DNA from: Climacium dendroides
Taxonomy: Eukaryota; Streptophyta; Bryopsida; Hypnales; Climaciaceae
Assembly: GCA_950106755.1 (NCBI GenBank)
Contig: OX467082.1
Coordinates: forward strand, 31,062,001 to 31,126,000
DNA: 64,000 bases
Direction: 5' to 3'
Position numbers and translations under genes: made by a program. The notes beneath the pieces were generated by a model. It had not been told where the DNA came from. It searched no databases and saw only the letters and a program-made list of their open reading frames with translations. This document shows positions 25,674-37,829 of this stretch, in pieces; the stretch's first letter is position 1; each line of letters opens with the position of its first letter.

Positions 25674-27305
25674 ACATAAATAGCACAGGTACACATGTAG
25701 TGGGTAAAATTTGATTCCTCCTATGTAAATTTTTTTAAATATATGTAAGTTCATTGTATAATATGCATTATTAGAATAAATCAATGTACGCAAGTTGATT
25801 CAATTAGTGCACTATATAGTGACAAGAAGAAAGGTATGATCACACTTAGAACAGACTTCCATGCAATGTTGGAATTGGAAATGAATATCTATGTTTTCTA
25901 GAGTTGGAATTGCCTTTGGCATGTAATTATGGTTAGGCTTTCACTTCTATGTGAGTAGGGAGAAACACATTTTAAGAGTAGCTTTGCCTTGTGGTCAAAC
26001 TAAAAGAAACTAAAAAAATTCAAGTCCAATATTAGAGATAGTTTTTGAAAGTTAGAAACTTGCCTCCATTGCTTTCCATGAGCCTCTTTTGAAGTTTTTT
26101 CCAGCCAACAATTCCGATTTTCCTCTTGCAACTGTTGCACATTTCCAAATAGAAATTTAGAAATTTCTTTCAACTTTTATGCAAGGTTGGGCTGATTTCT
26201 TTAATGCATAGAAGTCCATCCTTGGTATGAAAAGTAGTATTACCAATAGTAAAAGGAGTGAATGAAGTTCACAATGTGGTTTATTGATGTACCAAAATGC
26301 ATTCTTAAGACTCTCACTAGTACCATTCTTGATAGCAAGTGCAAACATACCTTTTAGGAAATATGTGAATTTTATAAGATGTTTTAGTACCTTCATTATA
26401 TTTTTGTTGAATAATTATTTAAGATTAGAAGGGTTGGTTTAGTAGTTCATTCTTATTGATAAACAAAATATCAATGATGAAATAGTTTTTCTTAACTTTT
26501 GGCTACCCTTCAATTAGTCTTAGAAATTGAATGGTTTTCTTCATTGCATAGGAAAGTAATAGTCATGGCTTTCAATGAACTCATTATTTTTCATAGTGTC
26601 CCTACTTTGTTGTAAAATTAGAAGAATGAATTTGGATGTTATAGAATCAAGTTGTACAAGTATCTTTTCCAACATTTTGATTTTCTTTATGTTTATTTTT
26701 CCTTGGATTTGACAAGAAGGCTAATATTTTAACTTCCAAAACCATTCAACTTCAAAAATTTTAATTATTTTTTACTATAGGTGAACTCAAGTTGCTATAG
26801 TAGGATAATTCATCATATTTGAGATAGAACTAATATAATGTGGCTATACTATTAATTATATTATCTCAAGTAATGTAATTGTCATCCAATTTTTCTAGAC
26901 ATGTCTACTACATTCATGTACTTGTACTTGCTTTCATTTGAATTCATCCAATTATTCATCAACAAAGAAGCCACATTCATCTACAATTCATTCAAGTATT
27001 TCATTATTCAAATTCTTACACTATTTGAATTAACTTGAGTATTGAGTCTTCAGTTTCTAGATTTGTTCATTTTTACACAGTTCATGATTTGTGTTGCATT
27101 GTTATATTGTTTTGTAGGGCAAAAAATTGTATGCCAAGTTAATGGAGAGTGCAATTGCTACAAATGGGCTCACATTCAACAATTTCATGCACATTATTCA
27201 AGCCTTCCACAATCCTATACCAATTTAATACTATGGCTATGAATGCTTTGCACTCTTGTGTCTTCCTAGTGTGAAGTTGAATGTGGATTCAAAAATGAGG
27301 TAAGT
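25674..27305. other. AT-rich intergenic DNA, nothing recognised
   Basis: Downstream flank of the MORN gene. It is AT-rich, with only short frames and no terminal repeats, RNA genes or family matches that I can support. Confidence 0.55.
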
Positions 27306-28825
27306 ATCCTACATGTCTTGGAGCTATTAAGATGATTGATCTAATAAAAAATTCATTAAAATCACATGGCACAAATGAGATAGATTTAAAGTGTGTTGTT
27401 GTGTCTCCATCCAATTGCCAAATATGAGCTTGGGGTGTTGACAGAAAACATTCTCTCTAATACTAGATTGTAGAGCTGTACTACCTTTGGTTAAAAAAGG
27501 TTGTAGAAATTCACTTGGAAATTCAAGTGCTTGTATTATAGATGTGGGAGCAAGCAACAAATGTCTTGCTTTTGCTTTAAAGATTTGTATTATATACCAA
27601 AGTTGGAACAACTTCAAGTTGGGGCAACAAATATGAAAAATTGAAATTAATTGGTAGATAACAACAATTACCACTTGGTCTGAAGTCTTCAAGAATTTGA
27701 TTACCTTATAACCTATTACTAACATTAAGACTCTGTCCCATTTTTTTCTTAAGAAAAACACTCCATGTCAATATTCATCTTTGTTTAGAAGAAATGATAT
27801 TGTCTTCTACAATGCCATTAAATGAGGTTGTCCCAAGTGAAGATGAATCCATCCTTCATGAAGATTTGGTATTTGTTTTTGGTTTTCTCATCAAGCCAAA
27901 TTTGTTGGGATTTGTTGGCTAGGACCTAGAGGCATTCACCTACCTTACTTTCGTCATCAAGTAGGGCAAAAGCACCTACATACAAATTCAATTCAATTTG
28001 CTTAGAAGTGTGTATTTTGCAAGGTTGGAGCATCCCAAAAATTCAAGTATCTCAATTGGCACTTGCCTAGATGTTCAGCTAGTGTCTGTTTATCTTTTTG
28101 ATGCCACTGAATCTAGTCTATATCAAAAATTGAAGCAATTTTAGAACATTTGTCAATTAAACTTTGACCCTTCGATAACTTTGGCATATGACATCCAAAT
28201 TACGTATTATCCTACATATCTTGGAGCTATTAAGATGATTAAATTTTCTAAATATTTTTTAGATAGTGCTCTAAGTCCATCATTTGAGGTACATTGTGAT
28301 TAGTTCTAATGATAAAAACCAAACTTCCAAATACTATTCCTTAAAAGTCTTGAAATGGAAAAAATAAAAACTTTTATTCCATATCATGTAGACTAGGTCC
28401 AATGGAAATGATATTGCCTTCTACAATGCCATTAGAAGAAGTCCATCCCAGTGAAGATGGACCCATCCTTTATGAAGATTTAGTATTTGGTTTTGGTTTT
28501 CTCATTAAGTCAAATTTGTTGGGGTTTGTAGGCTAAGACTCAAAGGCATTCCCCTACCTTACTTTCGTTGTCAAGGAGGGCGAAAGCACTTGCACACAAA
28601 TTCAATTCAATTTGTTTAGAAGTGTACATTCTGCAAGATAGGAGCATCCAAACATTCTTGTACCCCAAAATGGCACTTGCCAGGTATTTAGCTAGTATAC
28701 ATGTATCTTTTTGATGCCATTGTACCTAATCTATATCAAAGATTGAAGCAATTTTAGAATATTTATCAATTGATTGCAATCCTTTGATAATTTTGGTGTA
28801 CAACATCCAAATCACATATTCTTTG
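27306..28825. repeat. Tandem duplication containing dehydrogenase last-exon relics
   Basis: Two direct copies start with the same block (CCTACATGTCTTGGAGCTAT at 27310 and a near match at 28210). They share 27785-28205 and 28395-28825 at high similarity. Inside each, on the minus strand, is a degraded version of the last exon of the intact dehydrogenase (34775-34929), recognisable by matching blocks for the GECMWVP/VWPDEE region. Confidence 0.7.
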
Positions 28826-31733
28826 CCACATTCCTCTTTCATTTCCCAACAAATGCTCAATAATCCAATTTTTGACCAATTTGCAGATAGGATTTATGCT
28901 CAATAGTTAAAGTAGGCATGGCCCTACCTTACATGACAAACATGGAGCAAGGTTCAAAGAGATTTAAAAAAAACTGTATCAGAAATGGTAAAGAGTATAT
29001 GTATCATGCATGGTGGAGTTGCAAAAATTTGATTTACATTTCAACACCCAATCCATTGAAACCAAACCCTCATTGTCACAGAGAATAGCCATGAATGGAG
29101 GTGGTATAGCGGCAACCTCTTTCATGGTGCTAGAAGAATCACCAGGTGACTTCTATTGAGAGAGATAAAGTTTAGTAGGATAGAAGACAGATTAGGGAAT
29201 ATACAAGGGTTGATTCATCCTATTTTTTTGGTTTTATTAAAAAAAAATGTTGAATTTTGAGGGGGGGCAAGGTGGATGTCTTTTGTTTGTTGGATAGAAA
29301 GGAGGGTTAGGAAGGCATTCACTAGGCCATTCTTTCGGCAATAGTGACCTAGGTCGCCGCTGCTACAAGTGTCATAATCTCATGAACATGACTATTCTAG
29401 CTGCATGGGAATTAGAATCAATTAAGGTCGTGGTGTGTATGGAACAAAAAAAATTCAAAACTAGCATCCATACAAGTTGTGTGAATGGGAAGCTTCATAT
29501 TGGATTGTAAGATTATTGTGATCATTTTGAGACTTCTCTATATGATGGTTAAAAGAACTTTAAATGAACTAATTTGACTAAAAATCTTGTTTGATGCTAC
29601 AATCAAAACATAACTTTTGAGAACAATGAAAAACCTTTTCATTGAGTTTGGTACAGACTCAACTGTATAATGTGGACATTGTTCTAAGCTGCGTCTTTAT
29701 AGAAAGGATTCAAATTGGCTACATCAGTTGAAACAAATGTATAGCCATTTGAACACCTTGACAGGTGGCAAAAATTGATTAGTTACTTGCTAATCGTATC
29801 TTTTGTTTCAATTAACCCCTAAATGCCTAAGCCATTCCAAGGATGTTTTCCTATGAAAAAAGAGCATGGGCTTATAGTTGTCCTCAATGAAGCAAATTTA
29901 TTTTTTTCAAAATCTAATTGTATAGATGTTTAGAGAGCTTGCTTATTAATACATGTACCAATTTTGAGTCTAAAATTGTAAAGGAGTTATGAGATTATAA
30001 CAAAAGAAATGTATGTTTTTTTATTTTTAGTATGTTGTCCTTCACCACAATGTTTTATAAATTTGCAAATAAATTTTTTTTTGGATTAGAGGTGACATGA
30101 ACAACTACAAATAGTGCTAGCACACTAAAATGCACTTTCAAAAAACTTTATTTCACATGAAAAGCTATCAAATTCATTATACAATCCACCTTGCAATTGT
30201 TGTAATGCAATTTTTTTTAATAAATAGAGATTGCAAATAACTCCAAATTAACACTTGAATATTTAAATTTTCAATGGTGAAAATTATGAAAACACTTTTA
30301 TCTTTCTACTTGGATTTGTATAATTTTTAAAATCTCAAATCAAGTGAAATTGGTAAACTTTGTTCAAAGCCAAGAAATGAAGTAAAATTTGCAAGCTTTA
30401 CTCTTCACTATTGGTACATATATGTGTTTGAGTACCTCTTAAAAATCAAATATTCACTTTTTTCAATGAAAAATGAAAGATTCCAATAGTTAACCTTCAA
30501 AACTACCCAATTTTTTTTTTAAACAGGCACAGGAATTTAACTCCCACGCCAAAATGAGTCAAGCAATTAGGGATTAAGTTGTCTATATCAAGGGGTCATG
30601 ATCCTTTGGGGAACCTTTCCTTCATTTTAGCCATCAAATATGGCCTTGATAAAGTGGAAAATTATTTGTTTGGGTTAGTTCTAACTTACACACTATTGCA
30701 TGGATAGCAAGTGCAACTCTTGGAGCCTCCTCATAGATGACAAGTAAAATGAGAAGGAAATTTAGAAATTTAGAACACAACAAGGAAGTGCTTGCATATA
30801 TGGGACACTCACCACTCTTAGTAACATTACATTGTATGAAGATTGCCGAAGACAAGTTAGTTGCCTTGTAAAAGACAATGACAATGAGACAAAAAGATGC
30901 AATAATTACCATTTCCTCCCCCTCCTCCAAAAATCATAGGCCATTGATTTTTATTAAAGAAAAATCTACTCCCCTCTCCAAGGCCATTGATCTTAAAAAA
31001 TACACAAAATGGATATGATATACAAAGATAAATATGAGATGTGGATTATGGGATACAGATACAATATATAAATACGGATACAAAATTATATACATATACA
31101 TATATGTATATGTAAACAAATATGGATCAAAGATACAAATATGAAGTGATATATGGATATGAATTGGGATATGGCCCTCACGATATATCCCATATTGATT
31201 GGCACCCCACCTTCACTTGGAAACTATAAAGGGATGAGATGGGGGGATAATGAAATAATTTATTTTAAATTATTTTTTTGAGTTTATAGAGGGGTATAAA
31301 ATAAATTAATTTAAATTATTTTTTTGAACTCACTAGGGGGGTTGTAATGAAATCAATTTGATTTTTTTGGAGCTCATTGTGATAGTTTGTCACAATGAGT
31401 TCAAAAGATGACTTTCACTCTCACAAATTTTTGCATGATTTTCTTCTACCAAACAAATGCTCTTCTTTCCTTTAGTTGTTTTCGTACCGATAATTGTGAT
31501 GTGCACTTCCTTGCTTGGTAAAGATAAGGCTAGTGCTCATCTTGCAATACTACAAATGAACACTTATTTATGTTGATTTGCAATAGCCAAATAAAATAAT
31601 GATATTTCAGGATCGTAATTGTTGTCGAAACTAATAACCAAAGGCAAGAGCAGTGGAAGGAGAGCAATAGAAAAACTTTCAATTCTACCTATTCCACTCC
31701 CCCTTCCAGTGATTGGCTATGCTCCATCTTCAT
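27785..31733 (-). pseudogene. Broken tandem copy of the short-chain dehydrogenase
   Basis: Pieces of the gene at 34775-37829 occur here in the same order and strand. The first exon is at 31689-31733, with an internal deletion. The second exon is in two parts (31435-31550 and about 30810-30885) split by an insert of about 550 bp. The last exon is duplicated at 27785-28205 and 28395-28825. Middle exons (NNAG and YxxxK regions) were not found. The remaining frames contain stops, so it is not functional. Its first exon ends in a normal GT donor (GGAATAG/GTAGAA), unlike the intact gene. Confidence 0.78.
30886..31434. repeat. AT-rich insert with (TA/CATA) microsatellite in the pseudogene
   Basis: This stretch separates two halves of the second dehydrogenase pseudo-exon. 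It contains alternating purine-pyrimidine sequence of the TATACATA type around 31080-31140 and short repeats of ATAAATTAATTTAAATTATTT near 31256-31320. No terminal repeats were defined. Confidence 0.5.
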
Positions 31734-32871
31734 TTTGCTTGCGTTTTTCCTCCTAAAACCTACGTTTTGATTCCAACACAATAAGAACCCCAATGCGATT
31801 ACTTGCGTCTGTGACTTGAAAACTTGAAGATGTTCAAACTAGTCAATTCAAACTAGAATGTACTGAAGTATAAAAGACTTATATGACATGTTTGAAAAAT
31901 GTTCATCATGACATTGATCTCTGTGATTGAAGAGTCTCTTGAGTGGATTACTTTCACATCCAAGGGAGAGCATTTTAACCTTGGAGAGGGACAAAACAAC
32001 CTCACTGTGATCAAGTTTTCACGTCACTGTATTGATCCCTTCTCCAGGTTAAGTTATGTCTCCTTGTGGCTGGATAGCGCTATTAGTAGCGTCACAACAT
32101 GAATGAAAAATCTCTTGGAGAAAAGTTCTACTAATTATGCCACATGGATAAAGATATGTTCTCACTTGGTGTGAAGATTGGAATTAATAGGTACACCCCT
32201 TGAATAGATTCACTTTGCTTACACCACTTCTAACATCAACATCAAGTTCAAACATATTGCGCTGTTTTGGTCCTCCAAAGTTTCAAGCTGCATCAAATTG
32301 ATAATAACATCGATCGTTTGTGAGTGATGATCTCCGACTGTTGTCCAGAAGATGTCGTCCATGTGGACTTTTTCTTGCTGCAATATTTGAATGCGTAATT
32401 ATTAACTTTGGAACAACTAATGATTGGATCAATGCCAAAAAATTAATTCAGACATATGTGGTAAGCCTACAACGGACGGATATTAATATCCTATTTGTCA
32501 ATCTGCGTGTTAGCAGGTCGTAGACAGAGCTCAGGGTGTTGGGCAGTTTGCACCGTGGGAGTTTAATGTACAGACAGTCCTTGCGATAGCTCAGAGTGTT
32601 GGGCACAGGAGTTGCCCATGGAGTCCTTGGGTAAGCTGGGTATGGTGCAACCACACATAGTCGACCACTTAACCCTTGAAAAGGCCCGTGAATGGAGTCC
32701 TGTATACGACCCATATTTAGCCTTATTTTAACTCTTCAATTGTGGTTTATTTGGTCAATGTCTTTTTGGTCAAATATCACCGTATTCATAATATATTATA
32801 TGGCCACAAAGGGCTTCTAGGCCCTTCTAGGGTTAAGCAACTCTTTGCATGTTCTACAGTAGTAGAAGGCC

Positions 32872-33123
32872 TAAATGCCATATTTAACTATTTTTGGACT
32901 TTACAAAGTTCAAAATTGGTAAAGGGACATCTAAGACAGTTGTAGACTTTGATTTCTATAGATTTTAGGAATCTAGACATGATATAGATTTTAGAGTAGG
33001 TGGTTTGAGAAATGTACAACAAGTTTAGATTTTAGATATCTATGATAGCAAGAGATCTCCCGCTGGACAAAGTCCAAAATTCCCTGAAAAGTCCAAAAGT
33101 AATTAAATATGGCATCTAAATGT
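32872..33123. repeat. Imperfect inverted repeat (~55-bp arms)
   Basis: Left arm 32872-32925 and right arm 33064-33123 are inverted relatives, sharing ATGCCATATTTAA and TTTTGGACTTT blocks. As a result both strands encode the same AIFNYFWT peptide. The spacer is about 140 bp. It may be a small foldback element. Confidence 0.6.
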
Positions 33124-33540
33124 AAATGTTTTGCCCTATACAAACATAGATTGAAATGGTGGGCATTGCCAACTTTTTGTATTTTTTTCCTTGAAATCAA
33201 ATTACTATGAGTTTTGGAAGCCCCAAAACCCATACCAGTACTCGATGTATAAATTCTTCTAATTCCAATCATTGAAGAACTATTTTCCTACTTCCTACTT
33301 TCTTGCTCACTACATTGGGACATGTGTCATGATCTTATTAGTCCCAACTTTGAAAACAAGAAAAAATTACATTCCAAGCTTTGGTTGGAAACCTACTCTA
33401 ACCTTGGTTGGAAATAGCTACACCCTACAAGGTTGGGTATAGATCATTGGTTGCGAATGGTGGTGGTTCTCCATCCTATAACTTACATCCAAAGTTGCAA
33501 CTTCAAATGACCCTTCATAACTTTCACATATAGTATCCAA

Positions 33541-33918
33541 ATGTCATGTTCTTTGGCCTCTCTTCACTTGCCAACAGAAAAATATGAAAATTTGATGAGC
33601 CTAATAATAGTAAATATGCACAATAGCAGAAGTGGCGGTTTCGAGGTATCCTCCTTAGTTGACATACAATTATTTATACCTTGTGAGTCATATCAATATC
33701 TTCTCATGCAATTCAAATGGGCAATATTTATTTTGTATTTCTTCGAAAATAGTGTAGCTCAAGAGTATACAAGCATAAGACGACCATGTATGTGGCCAGA
33801 AGATTTAGATATTGAGAAAGATGCATTGCAAGAATCAAGTCGTCTTACAAAGGTAACTACCCTTTATTCAGACAATGTGTGCAATTGGAATGATGAACTC
33901 AAAGCGTATATCCTTTAG
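33541..33918 (+). other. Unassigned 125-codon open frame
   Basis: The frame is open from an ATG and its second half (from about codon 75) has a soluble, coding-like composition with many Asp, Glu and Ser residues. The same reading continues past the stop as NLDPKHPDDENK before another stop, which suggests a decayed exon. No family was recognised. Confidence 0.25.
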
Positions 33919-34774
33919 AATTTGGATCCAAAGCATCCTGATGATGAGAATAAATAAGATCGAAATGCACCAAAGACTAAAGAAAGTGTCTCTCCAAGTT
34001 GTTAGAGGCTCATCTCCCATTCATTTCGTTGTTTTCCATATCTTGTTCACTTTTTTACTTCCAACCCAGTGCAATATTGTTAAATTGATGCGAATCTGGC
34101 ATCAAAAATTGTGACAGGTATCTTCCCGAAGGTCTAATTTCAGGCCACAAACTACTATCACAGGTATGGATTTATGTTTCAGGCCACACGTCCTGAAACG
34201 TGCCAATGAAAGTATTGGAGAACCGCCAATCTAACGAAATGAACGTTTTACATGAGGCCTTCTCACTCATGCATATTGGTAAATTCAAGTCCTCAGTAGT
34301 GATCCCAAGGTGCGAGAACCCGCAGGACTTCCAAATTAAGAATGTCATGCTTGTGAAGTGCTACTGCACCTTGTGAAATAAAAGAGAGCTCTGCACTGAT
34401 TTGGAACTTTGCGCTCGTTTCGTCTTGGAACGCACAGTTTCAACGTCAACGACATTCTAGCTTAGAACAGAGACTTTCTCTGAATCCAAATAGGCTCAAA
34501 GTGAATCATTCTTGTAGCAACATCAGCTCAAAGCCATCACAGGTCTGTCACCTAAAATTACACAGATTGAAATCATCAGACTTCAAATCTGACGCATTCA
34601 GAGCTAGGAGTTTCAAAAGTTCATCCCAGAATTGCTTTGTTTCATTTTTCCAAACTCTGAGTGGAACCTTTTCACCATGACGAATCTCACAAGCCTGGTT
34701 CAACAATTGGCCAGGGGCCACAACATCATGTATCAATTCAATTTGGAATATTAGAGATGAGCTGGATGCCAAGA

Positions 34775-37700
34775 CTAGGAGGAGAATCCAGAGAACAACA
34801 ACCCATCCTTGGTGGTCACTAGGTACTTCCGTCTGGTTTCCTCATCCGGCCAAACTTGTGCGGGACGACTGGTCGGCACCCACATGCATTCTCCTGCCTT
34901 GCTTTCATCGTCCAGCAGAGAAAACGCAGCTGCATCAAATGCACACAATCATGAATGGCATCTTCAGTTTCAAGAGAGGTGATCATTCAGCTGTCCTCCG
35001 ACGTCCAAATTTTGGATTATGAACTTACAGATTGCTTTGACCAATCTTTCGTTCAAATAACTCCTCGTTCAGCCAAAGGGACCTCCCGATACATAAAACG
35101 ACCTTCCTTTCTAATCAATTTGATGGAAAAATGTGGTAAATAGTAATATATTCGTACTAAGATATAAGCGAAAATGGACAAAAGTTCCCAAAATGATTCA
35201 AGCCTTAAAGATGAAATATACATGCATGAGTGTTGTCAACGGATTTTCAAAAATCGGTGATCACACGCACAGAATCAATCATTCACGGTCACCAGTTTGT
35301 CGGACAAATTTGTTGAGATGGACCATTACATTTTACTGACACATGGTCAGCACTGGTACAACCCTTTTATGACACAATTATAGGAAGTGCTGACCCTGTG
35401 TCACAAAGTAATGATCGTTTCAGGGCATGGCATGAATGAAGGAGATGCTTGGCTTACCATCTACTACTTTCTCCATTGGTACGAATCCCAGATCCTCACG
35501 AACAAAGTCCACAGCGTCCGGTGGAATGTTGCGTAGAATTGGTGTCTCCACAAACTGCAATCAATTAAACACTCAATGGGACTTAGCCGTTACCAATTTT
35601 TCTCCTGAAGGTGCAAAGGGGGTGCGTGCATTCATGAGGTACAGCAAAGTATTGCAAAGTTTACCCTGCAGGCGGGATCTCGAGGGGAGTAACAGTCTAG
35701 GATGTCACTGAAGTCGTTAAATTAGACTAATAAACCTTCATCCCCATTTTTCTTGACACAAAATATCAAAATCATGGAGGTTACGGGAGCACAAAATGTT
35801 AATAAAATCATGGAGTGAGTGAATCACCTCGGGACAAAGCGCATTCACCCGAATGCCCATCCCCAGCTTCGCCAAGGTCCTCGTGAACATGGCAACTCCA
35901 GCTGCATTCCATGGAAGTAAACATACTGTAAAGTTGCTACACTCGGACATCTTTATTCCCACAGATCAGATCCAAAGTGCTCAAAATGCAGTCTGAAGTT
36001 AATGTATAATAGTGTGGTATGTAGTACTAGTGGCATTGTGGAGTCAAGAGGGTGGTCTAAACCTTTCATTGTGAGCGCCTGTCAAATTTGTTATTATCAC
36101 ATCATTCTAGGGTGTGAGAGTGCGAAATGAATTTTGAATTGGGTACAAAGTCTGTCTTCTCGGGCTTAGCGAGAGAACAGAGGATTGATCATGGAGCGCT
36201 ACAGAAGGTGATATTATGAAGTCTCGGTACACTCAAAACTGTCAGAAATCTCTTTCAGAGCTTGGAAATCAGCAACGGAAATGGAGGATACAAACTCAGG
36301 GAGGTACAGACGTCGGTGGGCTAACCTTTGCTCGCGCAGTAAACATTGAAGTGTTCCACGGGCATAAAGCTGGCAGCTGAAGAAAGATTCAATATCAGGC
36401 CTCCTTGCCCTTTCATCGCTTGAATCTGCGCAGAAACAAGTTAACTAAGAGACTGTTTATTTTCCGCAAATCTGAAGAATCAATGACATGATTGGGTAAG
36501 ATACTTTTCCGTTCAACGACCTCAAACTAATAATTTCTACCGACGCATCAGAAACTTTCCAGTTTCCAGCAGGGATACTTCAACTTTACAAATTTGCAGT
36601 TACTGCAATGGCTGGTAGTATTAACGTAACGTCAATTTCGTCAAAGTGGCGCGATTCCTGCGACAAAAATTGTGAGTGACATGATATGTAACGAAAGGTC
36701 TAACATCTAGGACTGGTATGAACTTCTTTTTCAGAACGGTTGTTTTCAGAAAGGTCGCAAAGTAATGGAATACCGACAAGTTAACGAATGGACGAATAAA
36801 AGCTTCACAGGCTTCACGGCCGTTGTAAGCAAAAACTAATGGAGGATGAGAAGAAAAAAACAAAAAGGAGAGTGACAGAGGTGTACTGCTTTGCTTGTGC
36901 CGTCAATGACGGCAGTAAGGTTGACATCAATCATTTTGCGCCAGTCTTCATCTTCGTAGAATGGTTTTGTACTCAGCACCCCGGCGTTGTTGATCCAAAT
37001 ATGAAGGCGTCCGAAGACATCTTGGTGACGGGCATATGCGGCAGCCAACTCCTCTAAAGGAAACAAACAGCACAACAAGCATCCAGACACGATTTTATTT
37101 TTTTTATTGAGACAGACACGAAAATTTTCTTTCTCCTAAGTGTTCCTCAAATTCGCTCACTCTTCCATCAGCGCCAATTTCACGCAGAGTTCATGGTTTC
37201 AAAAACTACCTACTGTGCTGCATCAATAATTGTCAAACAGCGAGCACACAAGCGCAAGGGAGGACTTCAGTACAGTTGAGTGAATCATACCACTCTTGGT
37301 GACATCACACCGTATGAAGATTGCCGAAGGCGAGTCAGTTGGTTTGTAAGAGACCTTGGCGTGCTCCTCTTCCACCAAACGAACGCTTTCCTCTCCTTGA
37401 GCCGTCTGCAAATCGATAATTGTGACCTGCACTCCCCTGCTTGCTATAGCTAAGGCCAGCGCTCGTCCTGCTCACAACACTTTTGCCACTGTTACATGCT
37501 GATTTGCGAAAGACACGTGTGAAATTTCCAGAAAGAAATTAAACTGATGATTGCCCAGAGTATGCATCGTCCGAATCAGAGAGAAATTCAATTTTGACGC
37601 GTTGATTTGAACAATATTTGCTGATCCGGACACTGATTTCTACTAGATGTCTATACCAAGGCATTGATTTCGTTTACTTTGAGTTGATGATCGATCTTCA

Positions 37701-37829
37701 GCCCGGAAGAGCTTCGACAGCAGAAATGGACAATCTAAGGAGGAATGCATGGTAAAAGGAGAAGTGAGACATGCCAATTCCACTCCCTCCGCCGGTGATG
37801 AACGCAGCTTGGCCCCGTTCAACCTTCAT
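34775..37829 (-). CDS. Classical short-chain dehydrogenase/reductase (SDR)
   Basis: Seven exons, 37775-37829, 37291-37467, 36887-37053, 36326-36425, 35828-35901, 35458-35554 and 34775-34929, join in frame to 274 aa. It has the cofactor motif TGGGSGIG (residues 12-19), Asp37 after the second strand (favours NAD over NADP), NNAG (99-102), catalytic Ser149, and YCASK giving Tyr162 and Lys166. The length and the GECMWVP/WPDEE C-terminus fit the 15-hydroxyprostaglandin dehydrogenase-like classical SDRs. The substrate cannot be told, and the protein is probably a soluble oxidoreductase. Intron 1 uses a GC donor: exon 1 ends GGAATTG before GCATGT, which alone restores GIGRALALA. The ATG at 37829 is the only in-frame one after an upstream stop, but an extra 5' exon joined at the acceptor before GTTGGGTGAG cannot be excluded. 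A broken relative lies downstream. Confidence 0.9.
35337..35403. repeat. 18-bp-arm hairpin in the last SDR intron
   Basis: TGACACATGGTCAGCACT (35337-35354) pairs with AGTGCTGACCCTGTGTCA (35386-35403) with one mismatch across a 31-bp loop. It may be a tiny MITE. Confidence 0.6.

Larger units (their letters stand above)
31734..34774. other. Intergenic region with inverted repeat and unassigned frame
   Basis: No gene is firmly supported. It contains the inverted repeat at 32872-33123, two GCTCAG.GTGTTGGGCA blocks 60 bp apart (32527 and 32587) that faintly recall a tRNA-derived SINE head, and a 125-codon open frame at 33541-33918. A block at about 33505-33545 resembles sequence flanking the duplicated dehydrogenase relics at 28175 and 28790. 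Confidence 0.45.

Noticed and set aside
32527..32660. tRNA gene or tRNA-derived SINE
   Set aside because: GCTCAG.GTGTTGGGCA recalls an A box, but no convincing B box (GGTTCGAATCC) or cloverleaf follows. Too weak to annotate.
34548..34772. 74-codon minus-strand frame directly after the SDR stop
   Set aside because: It begins with TTG rather than ATG, lies in the 3' UTR position, and has no recognised domain or splice support.
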